A stretch of 64,000 bases of DNA. Origin: Alcaligenaceae bacterium (GTDB lineage Bacteria; Pseudomonadota; Gammaproteobacteria; Burkholderiales; Burkholderiaceae_B). Of the stretch, positions 25,931-34,057 are shown one piece after another. The DNA lies in NCBI GenBank assembly GCA_013416395.1, contig JACCEP010000001.1, positions 806,001-870,000 on the forward strand. Direction: 5' to 3'. The first letter of the stretch is position 1, and every line of letters begins with the position of its first letter. The position numbers and the translations under genes were made by a program. Below the pieces are notes generated by a model, which saw only the letters and a list, made by a program, of their open reading frames with translations, was not told the DNA's origin and made no database searches.

Positions 25931-27013
25931 ATGGCTAAATTTAAAATCGCGGTAATTCCTGGCGACGGCATTGGCAAAGAAGTTATGCCTCAGGCACTAG
26001 AAGCGCTTGAAGCAGTTGCCTCCAAGCATGAGCTTGATCTGTCGTACCAGCATTTTGACTGGGCCTGCGCCGATTATTACCAGAAACATGGCGAAATGAT
26101 GCCGTCAGACTGGTTTGAAACACTAAAGGGCTTTGACGCCATACTCTTTGGCGCCGTCGGCTGGCCCGAGGTGGTTGCCGATCACGTTTCGCTGTGGGGT
26201 TCTTTGCTGAAATTCAGACGCGAATTTGATCAATACATTAATCTGCGCCCCGTTCGCCTTATGCCCGGTGTGCCATGCCCGCTGGCCAATAAAAAACCTG
26301 GCGACATTGACTTTTTGGTAGTTCGTGAAAACACCGAGGGCGAGTACACCGACCTTGGCGGCACCATGTACAAAGATACCGATCGCGAGATGGTTATTCA
26401 AGAATCGGTGTTCTCACGCAAAGGCGTAGACCGTGTTTTAAAGTATGCCTTTGAGCTTGCCAAAAAACGTCCTGCCAGGCACGTTACGTCTGCAACCAAA
26501 TCCAATGGCATTGCAGTCAGCATGCCGTATTGGGATCAGCGCATGGAAGCCATGGCGCAAAACTACCCAGACATTACCTGGGACAAATACCACATTGATA
26601 TTCTTGCAGCACGCTTTGTGCTCAGCCCCGAGCGTTTTGATGTGGTGGTGGCATCCAACCTGTTTGGCGATATCTTGTCCGACCTTGGGCCTGCCTGCGC
26701 GGGCACCATCGGCATTGCGCCTTCGGCCAACCTGAATCCAGAGCGGTTGTTTCCCTCGCTGTTTGAACCCGTTCACGGTTCGGCACCCGACATATACGGC
26801 CGCAATATCGCCAACCCCGTGGGCATGATCTGGTCTGCAGCCCTAATGCTCGAGTTTTTCGGCACCATAGACGAACGTTACGACGCCGCCGCAAAAACCA
26901 TGTTGCACTCCATCGAGCAAATTCTTGAGCATGGCCCACGTACGCCTGACCTGGGTGGCGAGGCATCGACGACAGAAGTCGGACAGGCTATTGCGAAACA
27001 TATTCAGGGCTGA
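25931..27013 (+). CDS. Tartrate / D-malate dehydrogenase (decarboxylating)
   Basis: A 360-residue NAD-dependent beta-hydroxyacid oxidative decarboxylase of the isopropylmalate/isocitrate dehydrogenase family. Seen: IPGDGIGKEV, the NLRPVRLMPGVPCPL stretch typical of the tartrate/D-malate branch, VVRENTEGEY, the metal-site region ASNLFGDILSDLG and VHGSAPDIYG. It would convert D-malate to pyruvate or tartrate to oxaloglycolate or glycerate. Last gene of the cluster, started by AAGAAGCGG. The regulator type (DmlR-like LysR) fits. Confidence 0.9.
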   Translation: MAKFKIAVIPGDGIGKEVMPQALEALEAVASKHELDLSYQHFDWACADYYQKHGEMMPSDWFETLKGFDAILFGAVGWPEVVADHVSLWGSLLKFRREFDQYINLRPVRLMPGVPCPLANKKPGDIDFLVVRENTEGEYTDLGGTMYKDTDREMVIQESVFSRKGVDRVLKYAFELAKKRPARHVTSATKSNGIAVSMPYWDQRMEAMAQNYPDITWDKYHIDILAARFVLSPERFDVVVASNLFGDILSDLGPACAGTIGIAPSANLNPERLFPSLFEPVHGSAPDIYGRNIANPVGMIWSAALMLEFFGTIDERYDAAAKTMLHSIEQILEHGPRTPDLGGEASTTEVGQAIAKHIQG

Positions 27014-27116
27014 CCAAGGAGCCGCGCTCGTCACGGTTTGTTGTGATCGGGCGCAGCTCTGCCAGAGACAAAACACATGTCGGTCGCCATGTGGCGTGCT
27101 GCTGTTGAAAAAGATT

Positions 27117-27203
27117 GTCGTGGTTACGTTGGGCGATAAGATGTTCTACCACGACAGTTTCGGCATTTTGTTTCACATGTTATATTGCACTTTGTTTGTA
27201 ACA
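27117..27203. promoter_or_regulatory. Probable promoter/operator of the ParDE-like pair
   Basis: An 8-bp inverted repeat GTCGTGGT/ACCACGAC (27117-27124, 27148-27155) is followed by TGTTA/TAACA arms (27178-27182, 27199-27203) close to the antitoxin start. Antitoxins of this type usually repress their own promoter through such dyads. The rest of 27014-27219 contains no gene. Confidence 0.35.
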
Positions 27204-27219
27204 CAATAGAGGCAGCCAC

Positions 27220-27513
27220 ATGAGCGACGCCACTTTCACATTTCGAGTTGACGAGGCTTTAAAGGCCGAGTTCTCGACGGCGGCCAAGGCCCGTGACCGC
27301 AGCGGCGCGCAGCTACTGCGCGACTTCATGCGGGACTACGTGCGACAGGAAGAAGAAACCGCAGCGCATGACGCCTGGTTTCGTCGTCAAGTACAAATCG
27401 GGCTAGATTCGGCTAACGCAGGTGATCTGGTCTCTGCGGCCGAAGTAGAGGCCGAAGCTCAGGCGTGGCGAGCTGAACTGCTGCGCAAAAAGGTAGACGT
27501 TTCATCTTCGTGA
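27220..27513 (+). CDS. Ribbon-helix-helix antitoxin, ParD/RelB-like
   Basis: A 97-residue protein with an N-terminal ribbon-helix-helix DNA-binding part (ATFTFRVDEALKAEFSTAAKARDRS, first 45 residues) and a charged helical tail that would wrap the toxin. It overlaps the toxin start by four bases (GTGA). The ribosome site GAGGCAG lies a few bases upstream. Confidence 0.82.
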   Translation: MSDATFTFRVDEALKAEFSTAAKARDRSGAQLLRDFMRDYVRQEEETAAHDAWFRRQVQIGLDSANAGDLVSAAEVEAEAQAWRAELLRKKVDVSSS

Positions 27514-27818
27514 AGTTAGTTTGGACAAAGCACGCCCATGCTGACCGCAGACGGATTCGCGAGTACATTGCGCGGCACGCTCCTGCAGCTGCAATGACGC
27601 TTGATCATCGGTTTTCAAAAACGGCGAGCCTGTTGCTTAACCATCCTTATCTTGGTCGGCCTGGGCGCGTATCTGGTACGCGCGAATTGGTCGTGCACCA
27701 GAATTACATTCTGGTCTATGACCTTGGCAGCGACGTGGTGCGGGTGCTGCGAGTGTTGCACGCTGCCTTGCATTGGCCGCCACGCGAAAAAAACACCAAC
27801 CCCGAAGGGTTGGCGTAA
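27510..27818 (+). CDS. RelE/ParE family toxin
   Basis: A 102-residue small basic protein of the ParE/RelE fold (VWTKHAHADRRRIREYIA, HPYLGRPGRVSGTRELVVHQNYILVYD, RVLRVLHAALHWPP). These toxins poison gyrase or cleave mRNA. It starts with GTG overlapping the antitoxin stop. The last dozen codons coincide with an intrinsic terminator that serves the opposite strand, so the C-terminus may have been altered by a rearrangement here. Confidence 0.82.
   Translation: MKLVWTKHAHADRRRIREYIARHAPAAAMTLDHRFSKTASLLLNHPYLGRPGRVSGTRELVVHQNYILVYDLGSDVVRVLRVLHAALHWPPREKNTNPEGLA
27787..27816 (-). terminator. Intrinsic terminator of the TonB receptor gene
   Basis: Read on the minus strand: ACGCCAACCC, loop TTCG, GGGTTGGTGT, then seven T in a row. 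The UUCG tetraloop closed by C-G and the T-tract make a textbook terminator. It lies about 50 bases after the receptor stop and inside the end of the oppositely oriented toxin gene. Confidence 0.8.
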
Positions 27819-27863
27819 ATCCACGCGCTTATGGGCGCCAGATAAAAGGCTGAACCCCGGTCA

Positions 27864-30329
27864 TCAAAAATTAACCGACGCCGACAGCATGTAAGTACGG
27901 CCTGCTCCATTGGTGGCGAAAGAGTTAGACGCCAGCCAATAGCGTTTGTCGGTCAGGTTTTCAATATTGGCACGTATCACCACGGATTTTCCAGCAATTT
28001 TGGTGCGATAGCGCGCGCCTACATCAAAGCGGGTCAGGCCAGGCAGGCGTAGCGTGTTGGTATTGTTAAGGTACACGGATGAAGTGCGCAAGACGCGACC
28101 ATTAAGGCTCAAGCCCTCGACCCAGGGGGTGTCCCAGTCCAGGCCCAGGTTGTACGTGCTGGTCGGCACGCCGGGCGCACGATTGCCCTCATTGATGCCA
28201 TCTTGCGTCTTGGTAAGTTTGCCCTGAGTATAAGCAGCGCTGGCCATTAAGCGCAGACCGGGCAACAGTTCACCAAAGGCCGTCAGCTCTACGCCACGGT
28301 TGCGCTGTTCGCCAAAGTAGCCATAAACATTATTATCATCTTCCTGGCCTGCCGGGCGTGCGATCTGCCAGAAAGCCAACGTAGTGGTGATATCACCCCA
28401 GTCAACCTTGACGCCCGTCTCATACTGCTTGGATTTGTACGGGTCCAGCACTTCGCCCTGGTTGGCATAGCTCTGGCCCACTATCGTGCCGCGGGTAAGC
28501 CCCTGGGTAAAGTTTCCGTATATCGACACATAATCTAGCGGTTTAAACACAATGCCGGCAACCGGCGACACGGCACTCGCCCGGTAGCCACTGGTTCTTG
28601 CGCCTGTGCTGGTGCTGTAGCTGTCCACATCCACGGTCTGATGGCGTGCGCCCAGGGTTAGCAGCACTCGGTCGTCGGCAAAGGACAGCGTATCGGATAC
28701 CGCGTAGCTGGTCAGCGTGCTCTGGGAAGCCCGCTTTGGAGAAAGCCTTTCGGCCGGGCCGGGCGGTAGTGGTGTAGGGTTATAGATATTGGATGGCACG
28801 TCTATCGTGCCTGCAGAATAGGCATTGCCAAGCTCCTGGTCCATATAGGTAAGACCCAGTGCTACGCGATGACCAACGATGCCCGTGTCAAAGTCTGCCG
28901 TCAGCCCGGCATCACTGCTAAAGGTCTTGGAATAGCTATCGTAGTACGTGGTCATGACCGAAAAGTTGCCATCTGCGTCGGCGGATTGCCGATTTGGTGG
29001 GCTGCCAGGCACAACGTTCACCGGAAAAATCTGCCGATTATTGCCTTCTCTGTACCCCATACCGATGTGGGCCGTAACGTTGTCGGTAAAATCATATTCG
29101 AGCCGCGACATAATAGTGCTGTCGCGCTGCGTCAAGCGGGTACCAGGGTAAAAATTTGTGCGGCCATCGGGCGGATCGGGCAGCTCAGTCACGCTTTTGT
29201 CAAAGCCAAGCTGAGAACGAATGTTTTCCAGCACATCTTCCTGATGGATGGCATCCATAGACCAGCGCAGACGGTCACCGCGATAGTCCACGCCCAGTGC
29301 CGCCATGCCCAGCTTCTGCTCGCCGTCGCGGGTGGTGGCCTCGCCGCCACGCACTACCCCATTAAATCGCACGCCCCAGGCATTGTCTTCGCCAAAGCGG
29401 CGGCCCAGGTCCACCTGTGCCGTGAGGTTTTTCTCGCTCGCATAGCTGCCGGTAACGCGTGTAAGTGGCTCGTCATCGGCGCGTTTGGTTACCACATTAA
29501 TACTGCCGCCAACGCTGCCGTTCGGCGGTATGCCGCGCATCAGAGTGCCCGGGCCTTTTAATACCTCGACACGCTCCAGAATCTGCACCGGAACGCGACT
29601 GGACGATACCAGGCCGTACAGCCCATTGACGCTAACATCACCGCTGCCTACGGGGAAACCACGAATCTGGAAGTCTTCGCCAAAGCCGCCGGTCGAGGTC
29701 AGGGTGCGCACAGAGGCATCATTGACCACCACATCGGCCAGCGTCCGCGCCTGCTGGTCGTAGAGCAGTTCAGAGGTGTAATTGACGGTGCTGAAAGGCG
29801 AGTCCATGATGTCTTCGGCGCCCAGAAGGCCCAGGCTTCCGCCAGTAGCCAGTTGCCCGCCTGCATACGGGGCCGACAGATCGCCCAGAATACCCCCCTT
29901 GATCATGACGGGCGCAAGCTGAGCTGTTGCTGTTGAAGACGCTGTTACTGCTGCTGACTGTGGGCTTGTCAGCGTGATGTTATTGCCACTTCTGGCGTAT
30001 TCGATGCCAGTTCCCTGCAGCAACTGCTGCAGCGCCTCTTCTGGCTGCAGGTTTCCCGCTACATTGTGTGCGGTCAGCCCGGCCACTACGTTTTGTGAAA
30101 AGAAAATTTGCAATGGGGTCTGTTCGCCAAGCTGCAGCAGCGCATCGCCCAGCGGTTGGCTGGGGATGCTGACTCTGACAGGGTTTTCCTGAGCCCGGGC
30201 CACTTCAGGCGCCATGCCGAATGCCAAAGCCAGAGAAAGCGCCAACGAGGTCATGCCGATGCGGGCAATGTAAGCCGTCGGCGCTTGGGCGCGACGTGGT
30301 CTGGCAATAGTCACAATGCAGTTTTCCAA
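27864..30329 (-). CDS. TonB-dependent siderophore receptor with signalling domain
   Basis: An 821-residue outer-membrane receptor. A signal peptide ends near residue 47 (EVARAQ); residues about 52-103 form the STN signalling domain (VSIPSQPLGDALLQLGEQ), which contacts the FecR-type regulator; the plug domain follows (QIRGFPVGSGDVSVNG, ILERVEVLKGPGTLMRG), then the beta barrel ending in F. It most resembles FpvA/FhuE-type ferric siderophore receptors. The longest frame starts at TTG 30329; GTG 30314 or ATG 30254 (MTSLALS) are alternatives, none with a strong ribosome site. Likely induced through the FecI/FecR genes next to it. Confidence 0.92.
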   Translation of the reverse strand: MENCIVTIARPRRAQAPTAYIARIGMTSLALSLALAFGMAPEVARAQENPVRVSIPSQPLGDALLQLGEQTPLQIFFSQNVVAGLTAHNVAGNLQPEEALQQLLQGTGIEYARSGNNITLTSPQSAAVTASSTATAQLAPVMIKGGILGDLSAPYAGGQLATGGSLGLLGAEDIMDSPFSTVNYTSELLYDQQARTLADVVVNDASVRTLTSTGGFGEDFQIRGFPVGSGDVSVNGLYGLVSSSRVPVQILERVEVLKGPGTLMRGIPPNGSVGGSINVVTKRADDEPLTRVTGSYASEKNLTAQVDLGRRFGEDNAWGVRFNGVVRGGEATTRDGEQKLGMAALGVDYRGDRLRWSMDAIHQEDVLENIRSQLGFDKSVTELPDPPDGRTNFYPGTRLTQRDSTIMSRLEYDFTDNVTAHIGMGYREGNNRQIFPVNVVPGSPPNRQSADADGNFSVMTTYYDSYSKTFSSDAGLTADFDTGIVGHRVALGLTYMDQELGNAYSAGTIDVPSNIYNPTPLPPGPAERLSPKRASQSTLTSYAVSDTLSFADDRVLLTLGARHQTVDVDSYSTSTGARTSGYRASAVSPVAGIVFKPLDYVSIYGNFTQGLTRGTIVGQSYANQGEVLDPYKSKQYETGVKVDWGDITTTLAFWQIARPAGQEDDNNVYGYFGEQRNRGVELTAFGELLPGLRLMASAAYTQGKLTKTQDGINEGNRAPGVPTSTYNLGLDWDTPWVEGLSLNGRVLRTSSVYLNNTNTLRLPGLTRFDVGARYRTKIAGKSVVIRANIENLTDKRYWLASNSFATNGAGRTYMLSASVNF

Positions 30330-30632
30330 TGAAAGGTTGTTGTGGGTTACGGAAGTTTCGCTGTCTGATGACAGGGAAACGGGTGGGGGTAGTGAGAGAA
30401 ACCACCCTTACACCTCTATAGACGCGCCAGACCCGCTATCACCGGAATAATTATCATTATTATTCTGTAATTTTATGGATAATTCGATTTTTATTGAAAA
30501 ACGAAGGATGAAAGGCGCGCGCAGCAATGGAGCGGTCTTCTATTTGCAAACAGGTTGTGGCGCTGCGAAGTGACGTTAACCACTATTTATTGTTATTGGC
30601 TGCGATTGGCTGCGCGAGCGCTTGCTGAAAAA
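30330..30632. other. Intergenic region upstream of the TonB receptor gene
   Basis: About 300 bases without a gene, AT-rich around 30440-30500. It should hold the receptor promoter used by the FecI-type sigma factor and a Fur box, listed separately. Confidence 0.5.
30446..30464. promoter_or_regulatory. Fur box upstream of the TonB receptor gene
   Basis: The 19 bases match the Fur consensus at 14 of 19 positions, with AATAAT-TATCAT-TATTATT hexamer structure. Located about 120 bases before the receptor start. Predicts repression under iron sufficiency. Confidence 0.6.
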
Positions 30633-31631
30633 TCAGCGCGACTGAATGCTTAACCGCCCATCGGGTGTGCGTTCAAGGCGAACTGGCGCAATGGCAGGCA
30701 GGGCATTTATCATGGCATGGGGGTCGTCCACACTGAATATGCCCGAGACATGAAGCTGCGCTAATTGTGGGGCCTCGAGGCGTGCCGGCATATCAAGGTA
30801 GCGGTTCATTTCATCGATGACATACGCGAGCGGGGCATTGTTAAACACCACTTTACCGCGCATCCAGGCAACAACGTCATCAACATTGGTGTGGCGGACG
30901 CTACCTGGCCTTTGGTCTGATCCAATATGGGTCTGCTGACCTGCCGTGAGATGGTGTTTTTGGGGCTTCCACCACTGCCCCGTTTGTACACGTACTGATC
31001 CCGAGGCCACACTTACATGCATGGCATGGGCATCGCGCCGCACATTAAAGCGCGTTCCCGTGACGGTGACGCGGCCCAGGCCCGCGTCGACAATAAATGG
31101 CCGAGCGACGTCGGTGCTGACCTCGAAAAAAGCTTCGCCGTGCTGCAGCTCGATCTGGCGCTGATTTTCGTAAAACCGCATTACAGCGACGGTGTCGGTG
31201 TTAAGGAACATCATGGAACCATCAGGCAACCGCGCTTGACGACGCTCACCTTTTTGCGTGGATAGCGTCAAGGTGTCTGGCTGTTGCTGACTTCCGCCGG
31301 CCATGATGGCGACCCCGCCGATTACAGCCATTGCGCACGCCCCTGCCAGCCCCAGACCAAACCGTCGCCGGGATGTGTCGTGGTGCGGTGGTTTGCCAGC
31401 AGTGTCGGGTGTCATCATCATGCTGCGCAATCTTTGCTCTGGCAGCTTTAGCGTGACCTGCCAAATATAGTCAAGGTTGCGGTACTGGCGGTCATGCTCG
31501 GGATCGGCACTGCGCCACGCTTCAAACGCCTTGCGATCTTGTTCAGTCACCTCACCAGACTGCATGCGTGCAAACCAATGCGCCGCATCATGTGGGTGTT
31601 CCAGGCTATCAGGTTTGGTCGGCAGAGGCAT
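30633..31631 (-). CDS. FecR family anti-sigma / signal-transfer protein
   Basis: A 332-residue inner-membrane regulator. Residues 12-55 form the short N-terminal cytoplasmic domain (AAHWFARMQSGEVTEQDRKAF) that binds the sigma factor; one membrane segment follows near 95-115 (LGLAGACAMAVIGGVAIMAG); the FecR periplasmic domain and a C-terminal secretin/TonB-like domain complete it. It transmits the receptor signal to the sigma factor encoded about 90 bases upstream. Confidence 0.88.
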   Translation of the reverse strand: MPLPTKPDSLEHPHDAAHWFARMQSGEVTEQDRKAFEAWRSADPEHDRQYRNLDYIWQVTLKLPEQRLRSMMMTPDTAGKPPHHDTSRRRFGLGLAGACAMAVIGGVAIMAGGSQQQPDTLTLSTQKGERRQARLPDGSMMFLNTDTVAVMRFYENQRQIELQHGEAFFEVSTDVARPFIVDAGLGRVTVTGTRFNVRRDAHAMHVSVASGSVRVQTGQWWKPQKHHLTAGQQTHIGSDQRPGSVRHTNVDDVVAWMRGKVVFNNAPLAYVIDEMNRYLDMPARLEAPQLAQLHVSGIFSVDDPHAMINALPAIAPVRLERTPDGRLSIQSR

Positions 31632-31724
31632 TATGCAGCAGACATGTCACAAAGATGTTTTGACAATTTGAATGGCAGCGTGGCGTGCCTGGGTAATACT
31701 GGCCGTGCAGCGGAATACAGGTTT

Positions 31725-32231
31725 TCAGTACGGCGCATGGCATTGCAACTGCTGCTGTATATGACGCAAGGCCCGCGTCATGTATTTTTCTACCATGCTG
31801 CGTGACAGACCCATTTCGTTAGCGATTTCGGTATGGCTACAGCCTTCGAGGCGATGCTTAATATACACATGCCGGCATTTTGGCGGAAGTGCCTCAAGCG
31901 CTTCCATAAGTGCGTCGGCCAGCTGTTGAAATCGTAGCCCGTCGTCTGCAGACGGCGCTGTGGGAAGTTGGGCTTCGCTGACGTCGTCCAGTGGCGTGAA
32001 ATCAAGCACATTCAGGTGACGATACCGACTGATCAGGCGATTGCTTGTGCCTCGCGCCATATAAGCGCGCGGGTTGTCGATGGTGCCAATGCCGTTTTCC
32101 AGCATACCCACAACCGTGTCATGCATGGCATCTTCTGCATCTTCGCGCCCGTTGGCGCGTTGACGCCAGGTATCGACCAACTGGCTGTAGTGGACGAGCC
32201 AGTTTGTACGGAATTTGCTGGAACGGGACAT
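31725..32231 (-). CDS. ECF sigma factor, FecI-like
   Basis: A 168-residue extracytoplasmic-function sigma factor with region 2 (RANGREDAEDAMHDTVVGML) and region 4 (LPPKCRHVYIKHRLEGCSHTEIANEMGLSRSMVEKYM). It directs RNA polymerase to the receptor gene when the siderophore is bound. First gene of the iron module, with a possible Fur box upstream. Confidence 0.9.
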   Translation of the reverse strand: MSRSSKFRTNWLVHYSQLVDTWRQRANGREDAEDAMHDTVVGMLENGIGTIDNPRAYMARGTSNRLISRYRHLNVLDFTPLDDVSEAQLPTAPSADDGLRFQQLADALMEALEALPPKCRHVYIKHRLEGCSHTEIANEMGLSRSMVEKYMTRALRHIQQQLQCHAPY

Positions 32232-32274
32232 TAAGAGAAGTAGGGCGAGCTAAATGTGGGAAGATTTATATAAT

Positions 32275-32293
32275 AACAACAATTCTCATTTGT
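32275..32293. promoter_or_regulatory. Possible Fur box upstream of the FecI-like gene
   Basis: AACAACAATTCTCATTTGT (its reverse strand contains AATGAGAATTGTT, a common Fur-site core) matches the 19-base consensus at only 10 positions but sits 45-60 bases before the sigma gene, where a Fur site is expected. The surrounding 32232-32516 stretch has no gene. Confidence 0.4.
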
Positions 32294-32485
32294 ATTCTCG
32301 ATGGCCCCGTCCTAATGCCAAGCCTTTTAATAGATTTTGGTGATAGTGGCTATGTCGTACGATACCGTGTTGACGTGAGGTACTGGCTATTCGTCGCCAG
32401 AAAGAAGCTGGCTTCTAGTCTCACTGGCACACATCGGAATCGCGCTACCTCCGGCTTTGCCTTGCGCGCTGCCGCTGTGTGCTAA

Positions 32486-32515
32486 TTGGAGTTTATAGCA
32501 AAAAAGAGATAAACT
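32486..32515 (+). promoter_or_regulatory. Promoter and operator of the HigBA-like pair
   Basis: A -35-like TTGGAG (32486) and -10-like TAAACT (32510) are spaced by 18 bases. The same interval holds an inverted repeat AGTTTAT/ATAAACT (32490-32496, 32509-32515) overlapping both elements, so a bound antitoxin would block the promoter. The toxin ATG follows one base later, implying a leaderless or very short leader message unless another promoter exists. Confidence 0.45.
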
Positions 32516-32516
32516 T

Positions 32517-32843
32517 ATGGCGTGGCATGTAAAACTATTGCCTGTAGCGGAAACCGAATTGATGACATTGCCAGCCGATATGCGAGCCCGGTTTTTGCAT
32601 ATCGCCGAATTGCTAACAGACTTAGGCCCGTTGAAAGTTGGGATGCCCCATGTTCGACATATAGAAGGCAAGCTTTGGGAAATGCGTATGGTAGGGCGCG
32701 ATGGTATCGCCCGCGCTATTTACGTGGCCCGCACCGGGAAGACGTTAACCGTATTGCATGTATTTATTAAGAAGACACAGACAACCCCGCGCAAGGCTAT
32801 TGATACCGCCTATGCGCGGCTACGGAGCCTAAACAATGACTGA
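32517..32843 (+). CDS. RelE/HigB family toxin (phage Gp49-like)
   Basis: A 108-residue toxin-fold protein (LPVAETELMTLPADMRARFLHIAELL, VRHIEGKLWEMRMVGRDGIARAIYVA, LTVLHVFIKKTQTTPRKAIDTAYAR). These are mRNA interferases or inhibitors of HigB type. Toxin precedes antitoxin, as in higBA, and the genes overlap by eight bases. Confidence 0.85.
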   Translation: MAWHVKLLPVAETELMTLPADMRARFLHIAELLTDLGPLKVGMPHVRHIEGKLWEMRMVGRDGIARAIYVARTGKTLTVLHVFIKKTQTTPRKAIDTAYARLRSLNND

Positions 32844-33120
32844 CTTATCAAAACTGAAAGCCCGCTTGCTGGGTGACCCCGATACCCGCGCTGAGTACCA
32901 GGCGCAAGCTCCCGAGTTTGCCATTGCCCGTGAATTGATAGCGGCGCGTGCGCGTGCCGGTTTAACTCAAGGCGAGATTGCCGAACGGATGCACACAACA
33001 CAATCGACTATCGCCCGGCTAGAAAGTGGCCGAACGATGCCATCAATGCGTACGCTTTCGCGTTATGCCGAAGCGACGGGTAGTCGTGCCGTAATAAAGC
33101 TTGAGGAAGCTATCGCCTGA
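32836..33120 (+). CDS. XRE-family antitoxin, HigA-like
   Basis: A 94-residue protein with a central helix-turn-helix (RARAGLTQGEIAERMHTTQSTIARLESGRTMPS). It would neutralise the upstream toxin and repress the operon at the dyad before the toxin gene. Confidence 0.85.
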   Translation: MTDLSKLKARLLGDPDTRAEYQAQAPEFAIARELIAARARAGLTQGEIAERMHTTQSTIARLESGRTMPSMRTLSRYAEATGSRAVIKLEEAIA

Positions 33121-33170
33121 CCCCTTACGCCAGCATCTAGCCCGACGGGCCGAACACATGAAACCAGAAA

Positions 33171-33200
33171 AGCAAAACGCCAACCCCGAAAGGTTGGCGT
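33171..33200 (-). terminator. Intrinsic terminator after tRNA-Thr
   Basis: On the minus strand ACGCCAACC, loop TTTCGG, GGTTGGCGT, then TTTT-GC-TTTT. It follows the tRNA 3' end by 16 bases. The sequence is nearly the same as the terminator after the TonB receptor gene at 27787-27816. Confidence 0.7.
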
Positions 33201-33216
33201 ATATGCTTGAATCTAT

Positions 33217-33292
33217 TGGTGCCGGCTAAAGGAGTTGAACCCTCGACCTTCGCATTACAAGTGCGCTGCTCTACCAACTGAGCTAAGCCGGC
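33217..33292 (-). tRNA. tRNA-Thr (anticodon TGT)
   Basis: A 76-base cloverleaf with encoded CCA. The acceptor stem pairs GCCGGCT with AGCCGGC, the D-loop has GTTGGTAGAGC, the anticodon loop is CTTGTAA with TGT, and the T-arm holds GGTTCAA. It decodes ACA and probably other ACN codons. Confidence 0.96.
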
Positions 33293-33301
33293 AAGGGCAC
33301 C

Positions 33302-33331
33302 ATTCTACTCGAAAAATTCATGCTCTGCCAA
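33302..33331 (-). promoter_or_regulatory. Promoter of tRNA-Thr
   Basis: Minus strand TTGGCA and TAGAAT are separated by 18 bases, and the -10 lies nine bases before the tRNA 5' end, consistent with a short 5' leader. The rest of the gap up to 33566 shows nothing else. Confidence 0.65.
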
Positions 33332-33566
33332 TTGGCCTGAATCTGGCACAATCACGCCTGTTTGAGGGCGTGCTCAAGCCGGAAGATCACAGGCCGCAGA
33401 GCCTGGCAATCGTGCGTTTGTTTCTGATTATTCATCCGTGCCGACTTGCCGTCGCAGACCCGGATGTATCCCATAACCTGAAAATTAAATCAGACACCCA
33501 CCAGATACTGCGATGCAAGCCCTCTCAGGGATATCTCTTGCCGACGTAATTCAAACTGCGTCCGCA

Positions 33567-33935
33567 TTAAGCCTTTACCTGCAGTTCAGAGACGGCCGAC
33601 GGCAGGGTAGCAACGTTGGGTGCAAGCACTTTGTTTGGCCCCTGCAGCACCTTATGGACATGTTGCATAGACCGCGCTTTCTCTTCCAGATAGCGCATAC
33701 AGGTTACGCGCAGGAACGACGCGAAATTGGTGGTCTCGCCGCGAAATGCATACACCTCATCGTGCAGGGTCGCGATAAGCTGGTTGGTGGTGATGTTGCT
33801 TTCGTTGGCCAGCTCGGCGAGCGTATCCCAGAACAGGTTTTCAAGCTTGATGCTGGTGACAACCTTGGCGATGCGTACGGAGCGATTACGACATTCGTAC
33901 ATAATCGGGTCGGTATGCGAGTAAAGATGGCACAT
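33567..33935 (-). CDS. Ribbon-helix-helix domain protein
   Basis: A 122-residue protein whose core (RSVRIAKVVTSIKLENLFWDTLAELA, then NFASFLRVTCMRYLE) matches the RHH_4 type of stand-alone ribbon-helix-helix proteins common in proteobacteria. Probably a DNA-binding regulator, target unknown. It lies alone between tRNA-Thr and the dehydrogenase genes. The start could be ATG 33935 or the in-frame ATG 33902 (MYECRNRSV); the first has the better ribosome context (GGAGGC). Confidence 0.75.
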   Translation of the reverse strand: MCHLYSHTDPIMYECRNRSVRIAKVVTSIKLENLFWDTLAELANESNITTNQLIATLHDEVYAFRGETTNFASFLRVTCMRYLEEKARSMQHVHKVLQGPNKVLAPNVATLPSAVSELQVKA

Positions 33936-34057
33936 ATTGCCTCCTTGGGTGCCCGTGTGGCCATGGCAGGCCGTGGCGGGTGGCGTGTTACAGATACGCG
34001 CATGCGCCGTATCGGGGGCGCATGCTTATCTTAGCAAACCTTGTGGTCTGCAGAGGA

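Noticed and set aside
27817-27858. Possible degenerate tRNA remnant after the receptor gene
   Set aside because: Only about 18 of 26 bases align with the tRNA-Thr 3' end, with a gap; too weak to call as an attachment site or tRNA, so kept only as a finding.
28869-29561. Plus-strand open frame of 230 codons
   Set aside because: Entirely antisense to the TonB receptor gene, whose protein is well supported; a high-GC shadow frame.
33513-34034. Plus-strand open frame of 173 codons
   Set aside because: Opposite to the ribbon-helix-helix gene, which has clear family motifs; the plus-strand protein has none.
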